Source of the DNA: an uncultured Lachnospiraceae bacterium
Lineage (GTDB): Bacteria > Bacillota > Clostridia > Lachnospirales > Lachnospiraceae
Direction: 5' to 3'
Length of the DNA stretch: 64,000 nt
NCBI GenBank assembly: GCA_902788555.1
Contig: CADAKQ010000008.1
Coordinates: forward strand, 17,552 to 81,551
The notes below the pieces were generated by a model. That model searched no databases. It had not been told where the DNA came from and saw nothing but the letters and a program-made list of their open reading frames with translations. This document shows, piece by piece, positions 32,950 to 42,191 of this stretch. Position 1 is the first letter of the stretch. Every line of letters starts with the position of its first letter. A program made the translations under genes and the position numbers.

Positions 32950-35900
32950 ATGAAAAAATTATATAGATATATAAGCAGGATTATAACAATGATACTGATA
33001 GTTTCACTGATGTTATCAATATGTGTTCCTGTCAATTCGGTTCATGCCAATGAAAATGATTCTGAAAAGGAAACGGAACAGATAACTGAGCAGGAAACAG
33101 AGCAGGAAACAGAGCAGATAACAGGGCAGGAATCTGAATGTGAGTTTACAGCGGATGAAGAGTCAGTACAATCTTTTTCTCTAAATTTGTTGGAGGATAC
33201 TCTTGATGATTTTGAATTTGAAACAAAGGATAGTGCTTTAAATGAAAACGAAGCTTTGGATTTACAGGAATTTGACACTTGGCAGATGACAGACATAATA
33301 AAAAATGCTGCAAATCCCGGTGAACGTGACGGAGTGACAAACTATACTTCTCCTTCGGGACAGGTGGCATCTACTTTTACGGTAAACGGAGTTACATTTA
33401 TGGGCTTTGGCTATTGTTCGCAGCATGAAAGAGGGACTACATCAGGACAAGGCCAGGTTTATACGTATCCGGATTCGATGAACATACTTGGAGAGAATGT
33501 TTACAATAAAGTGAAGAAAATACTTTACTACTCACTTCCTGAAAATATAGGAAGAACCAATATGAGTTCGCTTGTATCAAATCAAAACCAGCAAAATGCA
33601 GTTATTGCACTTGCGCTTTCCTATGCAAGAGGCAATTCCTCAGATACATATGGTATTTCTTATTATAATAATGTTATGAGTCTTCCTGACATTAATTTTA
33701 CTCCCGGTGACTTAAAGGCAAGGATAAATAATTCTTTAGACACACAGTATTTTACATACAATGGACAAAGCGTTACATATAACGGAAAAGGATACTACAG
33801 AAGTACGGATATAGTTATAGGAGGAGTAGCGGGGGTTTCTTATATCCTGACATGGGAACACAATGACAATATTGTTGTTTATAATGCATCAAAAAACGAA
33901 TATAACGAAGGCAATGCCATGTATACTTCAAGTGGTGATAATATTGTTGTCTTATTTAATCAAAATGCGGATTTATCAACTCTCGGAAGCGTTGAATTTA
34001 AATTAACCCCTGAGGTGACAGGCTGTTCGGATGTGGTTTTGTTTGTTCCGGACAACAATACGCAGCAGGTTTGCGGACTTGTAGTCTCCGAAAAGCCGGA
34101 AACAAAATTCTTCGTATCCATGAGTACATTAAATACGGTTGAAATTCATAAGTACTCAGATAAAGGTGTAAATGAAGATTTAAGAACGGTTTTCTTACTT
34201 ATACCATATGATTATGAATCCGGTGGGACAACTATAAGTCCGGCACAAAATGCAGGCTGGACAAAAGCAGGAATAAGGCAGTTTGCTGAAAATCTGACAA
34301 AGCAGGCCGGCTACGGTACGGGTTCTTTTGTGGATTATCTGGGTTCAAATGTATCAGCAATAGATACATTTTACGGAGATTCGTCAGGGGCACTTGGTCA
34401 TGCAGGATGGAAGTATTGTGAAACAGATTCGAATGGATACGGAATTATAACTGAAGTGCCTAACGGCACATATTATCTTGCGGAGGTTCTTTACAGAAAC
34501 TCAAATTTACAACCACAGTATGTGGTTACGGAAACGGGTAAGGAGACAGTGACAGGTCCTATACTTACAGAATCGGGAAGCTGGGGATATACATCTGAGA
34601 TAAGCTTTTCATCCTCTGATGCGGTACATTTAAAATTCTACGCTGCACATAATTCTATTATAACCGGAACGGCTTCGGTAAAAAAGGTCGGAGTAAAAAA
34701 GAATAAGGATTTATCAGATATTAAGCTTGGAGGTGCTGTTTATCAGGTATATGATTTTTCGAATACTCTTGTCGGAACATTCATTACTGATGAGGATGGA
34801 ACAGGCCATGTTATTTACAATAGGTTTAATACAAGCGATGTAGTTGCTTATTCAGGAGATTATCCTTCAAAAACATCGGGACATACTACACTTACAGGAA
34901 TTCCCAAGGGTACATATTATATGCTTGAAACACAGGCACCATCCGGATATGAAAAAAGAGACGGCAGGATAGAGGTTTTGGAGGCTTCCAATAAGGGAGC
35001 AAATAATACCTTTATAATTGCTGCCCAGGGTGACTATGGAAAGTATCAGGGAACAAAAATAAGCGGAGAATGGACATCAAGCTATGATGAGGTTAATCCG
35101 GGATATATAAGAGTAAATAAAACCTCGGCAAACAAGATATTAACAGAGGGAAATAGCTGTTACAGCTTAGGAGGAGCAACTTATGGCATCTATAATACAA
35201 GAGAGGATGCCCAAAATGATAGAAACAGGGTAGAAACAATAGTTACGGACTCTGAAGGAAAAGGTATATCAGAAGAGCTTTCTCTCGGAAAAATATATTA
35301 TGTAAAAGAGGTTTTAGCTTCAAAGGGATATGAGCTTGATGAAACAATTTATGAAAAAGAAGCAAAGAGGGCAGATGAGTTATCGGATGGAGAGGATATC
35401 AACTCAAAGGAAACTCCGGAGGATGCTCCTCTAAAAATAATACTTATCAAAAAAGATTCGGAAAATAATGAGCCGATAAGCGGTGCGGTATTTGAAGTAA
35501 GGTATTATGCTGAGGAAGGTCTTGTAAATAATGCTGTTTCAGAGGACTTTTATAAAAGGCACTGGTTCTTTTCTACAGATGAAAATGGAGAGATAAAGCT
35601 TTCGGAAAATTATATGACGGATTTTAACAATGAAAGCAGTGATGAGCTTTATTATAAAGAAGATAATATTACACCGACATTTCCTCTTGGATATATAACC
35701 ATAAGGGAAGTGTCTGCACCCGATGAATATGTTATTGATGATAGCATAAAAACTTATAAGATAAAAAAGAATACGGTGGCGGATTCAAGGACAAATGAAT
35801 CAGTCATACCAAAAGTTGATGAAGAACCTGTAAAGCAGGCATTTCAGATTGTTAAGCTTGCAGAGGATAAAAGCAATGACCTAAAGCCTCTTGCCAATGC

Positions 35901-37650
35901 AGGATTTATGGCATGCAGGATAAGTGACCTTGAAACAGATGAAAACGGAAGCTATATATTTGATGAAGAAAAAGCGGTAGCACTTGCAACAGATGGCTCT
36001 AAGGAAATGTTCACGGATGAGGATGGTAATGCTTTGTCTGCTGAACTTAGATACGGCATATATCTTGTTAAGGAGACAACTGTTCCCGAGGGATTTCTCC
36101 CGGTAGCGGATTTCACTGTTAAAATAGATAAGGACAGCCGTGAGCCGCAGAAAAAAATATATAAGACGGACAAGCAGAAAAAATATTATTTAAGACTTAC
36201 AAAGCTTGATTTAGAAACAAATAATAATATTTTAAATAATTCATCATTTTACAAGATATGGTCTTATGATGATGAAGCCTATGTTTCGTTCAGAACATAT
36301 ACAGGCTCACACTTTGAAATGGTTGATGAATTTAAAACTGCTGAAGACGGTATACTTATCACACCGGGAACTCTTACATATGGAAAATATCGTATAGATG
36401 AGGTTGCGGCACCGGATGGATATAATGTGGCAGTAGGTGTTGACTTTATAATTGATGACGAAACTATATATTTGACATATGAAGAGGAGGATGATACTGC
36501 AGTAGGAGTAGTTGATATCGTTTATAAAGATTATCCGATTTATGGAAGGTATGAGCTTGAAAAGACAGGTGAGATAAGAGCTTATGATGAAGAGCTTTCG
36601 GATTTTGTATTTAAAACCATACCGCTTTCCGGGATAGAGTTCGGAATATATGCCGAGGAGGATATAGTAAGCTATTATGATAAGAATGTCGTTCTTTATA
36701 AGGCAGGAGAGCTTGTTGATAAAATCATAACGGATGAAGACGGAAAAGCATTTTCGGAGCATATGCCGCTTGGAAGATATAAGGTTACTGAACTAAATAC
36801 ACCGGAGGAGTTTGTTAAGGCACCTGACGAGATAATAGAATTTAAGGAAGAGGATAAGAAGCTTGACGAAAACGGTGTTTACATAGTCACACAAAAATCG
36901 GAAATCTTTAATGCCTCATACTATCCGGAGGTTGAAACCACTGCTGTTGACTATGATACTCAGACACACACGGGTATAGCATCAGAAAATGCAACTGTTG
37001 TTGATAAGATTGACATGACTAATCTTGTGGTGGGAAGAAACTATGTTGTAAGAGGCGTTATATATGATAAGGAAGCTAATGACAAGCTTATGGAAGATGG
37101 CAATGAGATAACCGCAAGTATAAAGTTTACAGCGAATGAAAGTAAATGTACGAAAGAGGTTAAATTTGATTTTGCTACCCAAGGTCTTGTTGAAAAAGAG
37201 ATTGTATGTTTTGAATATTTATATCTTGTGGAAGGTGATGGAAGCGAAACGCTTGTGGCTAAGCATACGGATATAAATTATGCCGGACAAACCGTAAAAT
37301 ACATTTTGGATAAAAAGAAGGAGCCTGATGTACCGAAGACACCTGAAGTACCGAAGACACCTGAAGCACCAAAGACACCTGAAGCACCAAAGACACCTGA
37401 AGTACCAAAAACACCTGAAGTACCAAAAACACCTGAAGTACCAAAAACACCTGAAGTGCCCAAAACACCTGAAGTACCAAAAACACCTGAAGTGCCCGAA
37501 ACACCTGAAGTGCCCGAAACACCTGAAGTGCCCGAAACACCGGATACTCCGTCCACCGGTGACAGAGGATTTATAGGTGCTTTGATGGTTTTGCTTGTAT
37601 CCTTTGTATCTATAATTGCGCTTGCGTTAAAAAAAAGAAAGAGTAAGTAA
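32950..37650 (+). CDS. Wall-anchored adhesin with thioester, SpaA/Cna_B and T-Q ester (VaFE) domains
   Basis: A 1566-residue surface protein. Signal peptide to about Ala33, then an acidic Glu/Gln/Thr repeat linker. Residues 100-330 form a thioester-type domain, with Cys156 (GYCSQHE) and Gln215-Asn-Ala217 as the likely thioester pair. Several SpaA/Cna_B-like domains follow (about 400-1310), each ending in a YYLxE or YxVxEV strand (GTYYLAEVLYRN, GTYYMLETQAPSGYE, IYYVKEVLASKGYEL). A VaFE/T-Q ester domain covers about 1320-1450 (HTGIASENATVVDKIDMTNL, IVCFEYLYLV). A Pro-Lys-Thr-Pro-Glu wall linker and the sorting signal TPSTGD with hydrophobic tail and KKRKSK end complete it. Covalent host or matrix binding is inferred from family knowledge. 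No sortase gene is nearby. Confidence 0.9.
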   Translation: MKKLYRYISRIITMILIVSLMLSICVPVNSVHANENDSEKETEQITEQETEQETEQITGQESECEFTADEESVQSFSLNLLEDTLDDFEFETKDSALNENEALDLQEFDTWQMTDIIKNAANPGERDGVTNYTSPSGQVASTFTVNGVTFMGFGYCSQHERGTTSGQGQVYTYPDSMNILGENVYNKVKKILYYSLPENIGRTNMSSLVSNQNQQNAVIALALSYARGNSSDTYGISYYNNVMSLPDINFTPGDLKARINNSLDTQYFTYNGQSVTYNGKGYYRSTDIVIGGVAGVSYILTWEHNDNIVVYNASKNEYNEGNAMYTSSGDNIVVLFNQNADLSTLGSVEFKLTPEVTGCSDVVLFVPDNNTQQVCGLVVSEKPETKFFVSMSTLNTVEIHKYSDKGVNEDLRTVFLLIPYDYESGGTTISPAQNAGWTKAGIRQFAENLTKQAGYGTGSFVDYLGSNVSAIDTFYGDSSGALGHAGWKYCETDSNGYGIITEVPNGTYYLAEVLYRNSNLQPQYVVTETGKETVTGPILTESGSWGYTSEISFSSSDAVHLKFYAAHNSIITGTASVKKVGVKKNKDLSDIKLGGAVYQVYDFSNTLVGTFITDEDGTGHVIYNRFNTSDVVAYSGDYPSKTSGHTTLTGIPKGTYYMLETQAPSGYEKRDGRIEVLEASNKGANNTFIIAAQGDYGKYQGTKISGEWTSSYDEVNPGYIRVNKTSANKILTEGNSCYSLGGATYGIYNTREDAQNDRNRVETIVTDSEGKGISEELSLGKIYYVKEVLASKGYELDETIYEKEAKRADELSDGEDINSKETPEDAPLKIILIKKDSENNEPISGAVFEVRYYAEEGLVNNAVSEDFYKRHWFFSTDENGEIKLSENYMTDFNNESSDELYYKEDNITPTFPLGYITIREVSAPDEYVIDDSIKTYKIKKNTVADSRTNESVIPKVDEEPVKQAFQIVKLAEDKSNDLKPLANAGFMACRISDLETDENGSYIFDEEKAVALATDGSKEMFTDEDGNALSAELRYGIYLVKETTVPEGFLPVADFTVKIDKDSREPQKKIYKTDKQKKYYLRLTKLDLETNNNILNNSSFYKIWSYDDEAYVSFRTYTGSHFEMVDEFKTAEDGILITPGTLTYGKYRIDEVAAPDGYNVAVGVDFIIDDETIYLTYEEEDDTAVGVVDIVYKDYPIYGRYELEKTGEIRAYDEELSDFVFKTIPLSGIEFGIYAEEDIVSYYDKNVVLYKAGELVDKIITDEDGKAFSEHMPLGRYKVTELNTPEEFVKAPDEIIEFKEEDKKLDENGVYIVTQKSEIFNASYYPEVETTAVDYDTQTHTGIASENATVVDKIDMTNLVVGRNYVVRGVIYDKEANDKLMEDGNEITASIKFTANESKCTKEVKFDFATQGLVEKEIVCFEYLYLVEGDGSETLVAKHTDINYAGQTVKYILDKKKEPDVPKTPEVPKTPEAPKTPEAPKTPEVPKTPEVPKTPEVPKTPEVPKTPEVPKTPEVPETPEVPETPEVPETPDTPSTGDRGFIGALMVLLVSFVSIIALALKKRKSK
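37325..37555 (+). repeat. 18-bp coding repeats (PxTPEV) in the wall-spanning linker
   Basis: About 12 tandem 18-bp units encode PKTPEV or variants (PKTPEA, PETPEV). Third-base changes cluster in runs, which suggests recent unit duplication. Copy number is likely to vary between strains. Antisense open frames here are by-products of the repeat. Confidence 0.9.
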
Positions 37651-37806
37651 AAATGAACTTTTAATGCACAATTATACTTTCAAAAAAATTTTTTAAAAAA
37701 TCTCCATAAAAAAATATTTTTAATGCGTATATATATCAGATACATAAAAAGTATCAGAAAAAAATGATAATAAAAGCATTAAGAAAATAAGATGGAGGAA
37801 AATATT

Positions 37807-39537
37807 ATGAAAAAAAGATATTTTGGAAAAAGGATTATGGCTGTTACTTTAGCCGGAGCAATGATGCTGGGTATGTGTGCGTGTGGAAAAGAAAAAGAAA
37901 ATAATATTAGTGAAACAATAACGGAGTTTTTAAAGCAGGATGAAACAGAAGCCGAAGCTAATGATGACAATTCCAAGAGTGATAACACTGTATATGAGAT
38001 GTACGTTCAAGATGAAGAGGCCGTTGCAGCAGATTATGATATGGCAGAAAATTCGGTTACAGGGGAAATTTACTATGGAGAATCAGATGAGTATTATTTT
38101 GGCGATGAGAATTTTAATACCAATGAATATAATTATCTTGAAGAAAATTCATGGATGTCGGTTGCGCTTTCCCCTCTTTCAACCTTTGCAGCAGATGTTG
38201 ATACGGCATCTTATAGTCAGATAAGAACAAATATAACAAATGGATATAGCATTGACCCGGGGATGGTAAGAATTGAGGAGATGATTAATTACTTCCATTA
38301 TGATTATGAAACTCCGACAGGAGATGATAAGTTTGCGGTTCATATGGAATATGCCGATTGTCCATGGAACAAGGATACACAGCTTGCACTTGTATCACTC
38401 AATACTGAAAAGATTGATTTTAGTGATGCTCCCGAGTCTAACATAGTATTTCTTATAGATACCTCGGGTTCAATGTTTGATGAAAATAAGCTTCCTCTTG
38501 TTCAGCAGTCGATGTGTATGCTTGCTGAAAATCTTACAGACAAGGACAGAGTATCGATTGTAACCTATGCAGGTGGTGATGAGGTTGTATTGGAGGGTGC
38601 CAAGGGCTCAGATTATTATGCGATAAGCTCAGCCATCGAAGGACTTGAGGCATGGGGTTCAACCAATGGTGCGGCAGGTATTGAAACAGCATATGAAATT
38701 GCTGAAAAATACTTTATCAAGGGCGGAAATAACAGAGTTATACTTGCGACGGATGGAGATCTTAATGTAGGTGTAACAAGTGAGAGTGCTCTCGAGCAGC
38801 TTATAATTGAAAAGAAAAAATCAGGAGTATTTTTGAGTGTAATAGGAGTTGGATATGGAAATTACAAGGATAATAAGCTTGAAACTCTTGCAGATAAGGG
38901 TAATGGAAACTATGCGTATATTGATTCGATTTTTGAGGCAAAAAAAGCGTTAGTTGATGATTTAGGTGCAAATATGGTAACTGTAGCAAAGGATGTTAAG
39001 CTTCAGGTAGAGTTTAATCCGGCACTTGTAAAGGGTTACAGACTTATCGGATATGAAAACAGAACTATGGCAGCGGAGGATTTTAATGATGACACCAAGG
39101 ATGGCGGCGAGATGGGTGCAGGACATAGTGTAACAGCCATTTATGAAATTATACCTGCTGATTCTGATATGGAAGCTCCTGATTCAGACTTAAAGTACAC
39201 CGGAAACAATGCTGATAGTGAAATATATGGAGAAGGAGAATATAATGACGAATTATTTACCTTAAGAGTAAGATATAAGGAACCGGATGAAGATGAGAGT
39301 AAGCTTATAGATTTTGTATGTAAAAAGGATGCATATTTAAAGGAAGGCAGTGATAATTTGAGATGGGCAGCATCGGTTGCAGCTTTTGGAATGTATATGA
39401 AAGACAGTGAATATATGGGAAGTACCGATAAAAAGCTTATAATTTCACTCGCAGAGTCAGTTAAGGATTCGGATAAGGATGAGTATAAGCAGGAGTATAT
39501 TAATCTTGTAAACGAGTACTTTGAAGAACTTGATTAA
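37807..39537 (+). CDS. VWA domain lipoprotein (YfbK-like)
   Basis: A 576-residue lipoprotein starting at ATG 37807, chosen over ATG 37792 because GGAGG lies between them. The signal peptide ends near GMCAC. The order is a YfbK N-terminal domain (SPLSTFAADVDTASYSQIRT, then the NYFHYDY section), a von Willebrand type A domain with metal site IDTSGSMFDENK near residue 215-225, and a C-terminal DUF3520-type domain (LRVRYKEPDEDESKL, LRWAASVAAFGMYMK). YfbK-like proteins are surface or periplasmic; the ligand is unknown. It lies behind the adhesin but after a 156-bp AT-rich gap, so co-transcription is uncertain. Palindrome E follows. Confidence 0.88.
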   Translation: MKKRYFGKRIMAVTLAGAMMLGMCACGKEKENNISETITEFLKQDETEAEANDDNSKSDNTVYEMYVQDEEAVAADYDMAENSVTGEIYYGESDEYYFGDENFNTNEYNYLEENSWMSVALSPLSTFAADVDTASYSQIRTNITNGYSIDPGMVRIEEMINYFHYDYETPTGDDKFAVHMEYADCPWNKDTQLALVSLNTEKIDFSDAPESNIVFLIDTSGSMFDENKLPLVQQSMCMLAENLTDKDRVSIVTYAGGDEVVLEGAKGSDYYAISSAIEGLEAWGSTNGAAGIETAYEIAEKYFIKGGNNRVILATDGDLNVGVTSESALEQLIIEKKKSGVFLSVIGVGYGNYKDNKLETLADKGNGNYAYIDSIFEAKKALVDDLGANMVTVAKDVKLQVEFNPALVKGYRLIGYENRTMAAEDFNDDTKDGGEMGAGHSVTAIYEIIPADSDMEAPDSDLKYTGNNADSEIYGEGEYNDELFTLRVRYKEPDEDESKLIDFVCKKDAYLKEGSDNLRWAASVAAFGMYMKDSEYMGSTDKKLIISLAESVKDSDKDEYKQEYINLVNEYFEELD

Positions 39538-39571
39538 TAAAAATATGTATAAAATTTAAATAAACAAAGCT

Positions 39572-39680
39572 AATGGGGTAGATTTATGTCAGCTTATTTT
39601 ACAGATGTTCGCATAGCACGTTGTCATTTAACGCTATAATAAGAACCTGTAAAACAGGCTAAATAAAAATCTACCCCATT
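39572..39680. repeat. Dispersed palindrome, copy E
   Basis: Outer arms AATGGGGTAGATTT/AAATCTACCCCATT enclose further pairing (TTTTACAG/CTGTAAAA) and the family core CGCATAGCACGTTGTCATTT then AACGCTAT in forward orientation. It lies between the VWA gene and the convergent HTH gene. Confidence 0.8.
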
Positions 39681-39694
39681 TTATAGTTTATAGT

Positions 39695-39898
39695 CTATAC
39701 AGATTTGTTATGTATGATTATATCATTTACATCACAATCTAAAATAAAACATAAAGTATCTAAAGTTTTGGTTGTTATAGGAAGGCCTTTTTTCATTCTG
39801 TGAAGAGTATTTGCGGATATGCCCTCTTTATAAATCAAGTGATATTCGGTTATATTTTTGGATAGAAGTGTTTTATAAAAAGGTTCATATGAAATCAT
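39695..39898 (-). CDS. Small XRE/Cro-type HTH regulator
   Basis: A 67-residue protein that is little more than a Cro-type helix-turn-helix: FYKTLLSKNITEYHLIYKEG, then ISANTLHRMKKGLPITTKTL and DTLCFILDCDVNDIIIH. It matches the YozG/HTH_26 pattern of single-domain Firmicutes regulators. It is divergent from the M13 peptidase gene, and the 229-bp gap between them could hold shared operators. Confidence 0.88.
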   Translation of the reverse strand: MISYEPFYKTLLSKNITEYHLIYKEGISANTLHRMKKGLPITTKTLDTLCFILDCDVNDIIIHNKSV

Positions 39899-40127
39899 AA
39901 ATTAATACCTCTTTTTTTATAGTAATATAATATATAATATCATACTTAACAGGTTGCCTATACTTAATATGTTGATTATAATTTACTGAATATAAAATTT
40001 TTTTTACAAAAAATAAGAAAACAATTCACCACGTTTATTTTGCATTTCACCACAACTTTTTATATTAAAAAATAAAAAATGATATATTTGCCTTGATAAA
40101 ACTTGTGATTATAAGGAGCGAAGGATT
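39899..40127. promoter_or_regulatory. Divergent regulatory gap with short repeats
   Basis: ATACTTAA occurs at about 39942 and 39960, and TTCACCAC at about 40025 and 40047. The rest is very AT-rich. SD AAGGAG lies before ATG 40128. The repeats are candidate sites for the small HTH regulator, but this is inference. Confidence 0.35.
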
Positions 40128-42173
40128 ATGAGAAAAAACAGGTTTATAAAAAGGCTTTTTTCATTTGCAATTATTTCGTCTATGGCAGTTAGCTTCTGTG
40201 GCTGTGGTAACGTAAATAATAATTACGGAAAGTCTGAAATGAGTGCAAGCAGTACACAAAGCGATGCATCTAAAGATGAGGACATGTCTTATGATGAGGA
40301 GGTTAGACCGCAGGATGATTTTTATGGCTATGTGAATAAGGACACTTTGATTAATCTTGACCTTCATTATGGAGAGGCGTACGGTGGACCGGCAGCGGAC
40401 ATTATGAATGATGTTGATGCAGAGATAATAAGTCTTGTCAGTGACATAGCAACTTCAAATAAAAGCTATGAGCCGGGTACCAATGAACAGCTCGTTAAGG
40501 ATGCATATATCCAGTATCTTAATCAGGAGGATATAGGTAGTCTTGGTGCAGAGCATTTTAATAAGAGACTTAAGGAGATAAATGAGGCAAAAGATACAGA
40601 CGAGCTTCTTGATATAATCGGTGAGATTGCAAAAGAGGAAGGACAGATCCTTTATTTTGATATCATGATTGAGAGAAACTTCTTCGAATCAGAAAAAAAT
40701 GCCCTTTATATAGATCAAAAGGATTCGATTTTCAACATAGCTCTAAAGGATATATATGAGAGTGATGAGGAAAGACAGATGCTTCGTTCATATGTGCTTG
40801 ATGCGCTTTTGGCTTGCGGAGAGGAGCTTGATGAGGCAGGAAGGAAGGCTGATGATTTTGTGTATTTTGCGATTGATGTGGCAGGTAAGACAGATTATCA
40901 GATTATGGATGCAGAAAATCCTTATGCTTCATTTACATTTTATGAAGAGGATGCTTTTAATGAGATACTTAAAAATTTGGATGCGGATTATTTTGAAAAA
41001 ACCATGGGCATTAAAGATAATCCGTACGGAGGCTGGTATGTAAGAGATAAGGAACAGCTTGCCATGCTTGCCGATTCATTTAACAATGATAATCTTGAAT
41101 GTCTCAAGACCTATCTTATCTGTGATCTGATGAACAGATACAATTATTTTTTGACGGACGAGTATGAGTTTTTAAAGCTTTATGCACCTGTAAGCTATCT
41201 GGCAAAAGAAGAGGAGGCTGCCCTTTATACAAACAGTTTATTGGAGAGCAGAATAAGCGAGCTTTATGCTGATAAGTACTATACGGAGGAAATGGACGAA
41301 GAGCTTACACGTATGTACGAGGACATTAAGGAGGGCTATAGACAGCTTATAAATGAGGCGGACTGGCTTAGTGAGACAACCAGAAAAGGACTGATAAAGA
41401 AGCTTGACAATATGTATTTTGTTAAGGGCGGCGGAACCCCGCACGAGGTGGATAAAAATGATGCAAAGCTTATCGGAGACGATGCCTTTATAACATATGT
41501 AAATGTTAATAAGGATAATTATAATAAAGAGCTTGATATGATAGGTAAGGCACATGATAGATCCGAGCCTATTATGTCTGCACAGACGGTTAATTCCATG
41601 TACGGTATAGACAATTCATTTAATATAACAGTGGCTATTATGCATGCGCCATACTTTGACGAGGATGCGGATTATTATACCAACCTCGGAGGACTTGGGA
41701 TGGTAGTTGCTCATGAGATGGGGCACGCCTTTGATTCAAACTGTATCAACTATGATGCGGACGGTAATTACAATCCCGACTGGATAAGTAGGGAAGACAG
41801 GGATGAGCTTGAAAACAGAATGGATAGAATGATTGAATATTATTCGACATTTACGATTATGGATATATATCATGTAAACGGTGAGCTTACCTGCAGTGAA
41901 AATTATGCGGATAAGGGCGGTATGGAGTGCCTTATGAAGATAGCAAAAACCGATGAGCAAAGAAGAAAAATCTTTGAAAATTATGCTTATATCTGGTGCA
42001 TGATGATTGAGGATACCGTGGCGATGGATAAGCTTCAAACCGATGAACACAGTCCAGAGTGTATAAGAGTAAATGCAGTGCTTTCGTCAACAGATGAATT
42101 CTATGAGCTTTATGATGTAAAGCCGGGGGACGGAATGTATGTGGATCCTGAAGACAGAGTAAGCAGATGGTAA
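40128..42173 (+). CDS. M13 family metallopeptidase lipoprotein
   Basis: A 681-residue M13 (neprilysin/PepO) endopeptidase that cleaves oligopeptides on the cell surface. The signal peptide ends at a Cys-Gly-Cys lipobox (Cys24 or Cys26). The zinc site is HEMGHAFD (His529-His533) with ENYADKGG near residue 591 giving the third ligand, and NITVAIMHAPYFDED is the substrate-groove strand before it. The C-terminal family motif with CRxW is replaced by a short tail (DRVSRW). It is followed 18 bp later by an ABC permease gene with a strong SD, so the two probably share a transcript. Confidence 0.92.
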   Translation: MRKNRFIKRLFSFAIISSMAVSFCGCGNVNNNYGKSEMSASSTQSDASKDEDMSYDEEVRPQDDFYGYVNKDTLINLDLHYGEAYGGPAADIMNDVDAEIISLVSDIATSNKSYEPGTNEQLVKDAYIQYLNQEDIGSLGAEHFNKRLKEINEAKDTDELLDIIGEIAKEEGQILYFDIMIERNFFESEKNALYIDQKDSIFNIALKDIYESDEERQMLRSYVLDALLACGEELDEAGRKADDFVYFAIDVAGKTDYQIMDAENPYASFTFYEEDAFNEILKNLDADYFEKTMGIKDNPYGGWYVRDKEQLAMLADSFNNDNLECLKTYLICDLMNRYNYFLTDEYEFLKLYAPVSYLAKEEEAALYTNSLLESRISELYADKYYTEEMDEELTRMYEDIKEGYRQLINEADWLSETTRKGLIKKLDNMYFVKGGGTPHEVDKNDAKLIGDDAFITYVNVNKDNYNKELDMIGKAHDRSEPIMSAQTVNSMYGIDNSFNITVAIMHAPYFDEDADYYTNLGGLGMVVAHEMGHAFDSNCINYDADGNYNPDWISREDRDELENRMDRMIEYYSTFTIMDIYHVNGELTCSENYADKGGMECLMKIAKTDEQRRKIFENYAYIWCMMIEDTVAMDKLQTDEHSPECIRVNAVLSSTDEFYELYDVKPGDGMYVDPEDRVSRW

Positions 42174-42191
42174 AAGGAGGAAGATAAGAAA

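Noticed and set aside
37259-37576. Overlapping antisense and out-of-frame open frames in the adhesin repeat
   Set aside because: They are forced open by the 18-bp repeat and lack ribosome sites.
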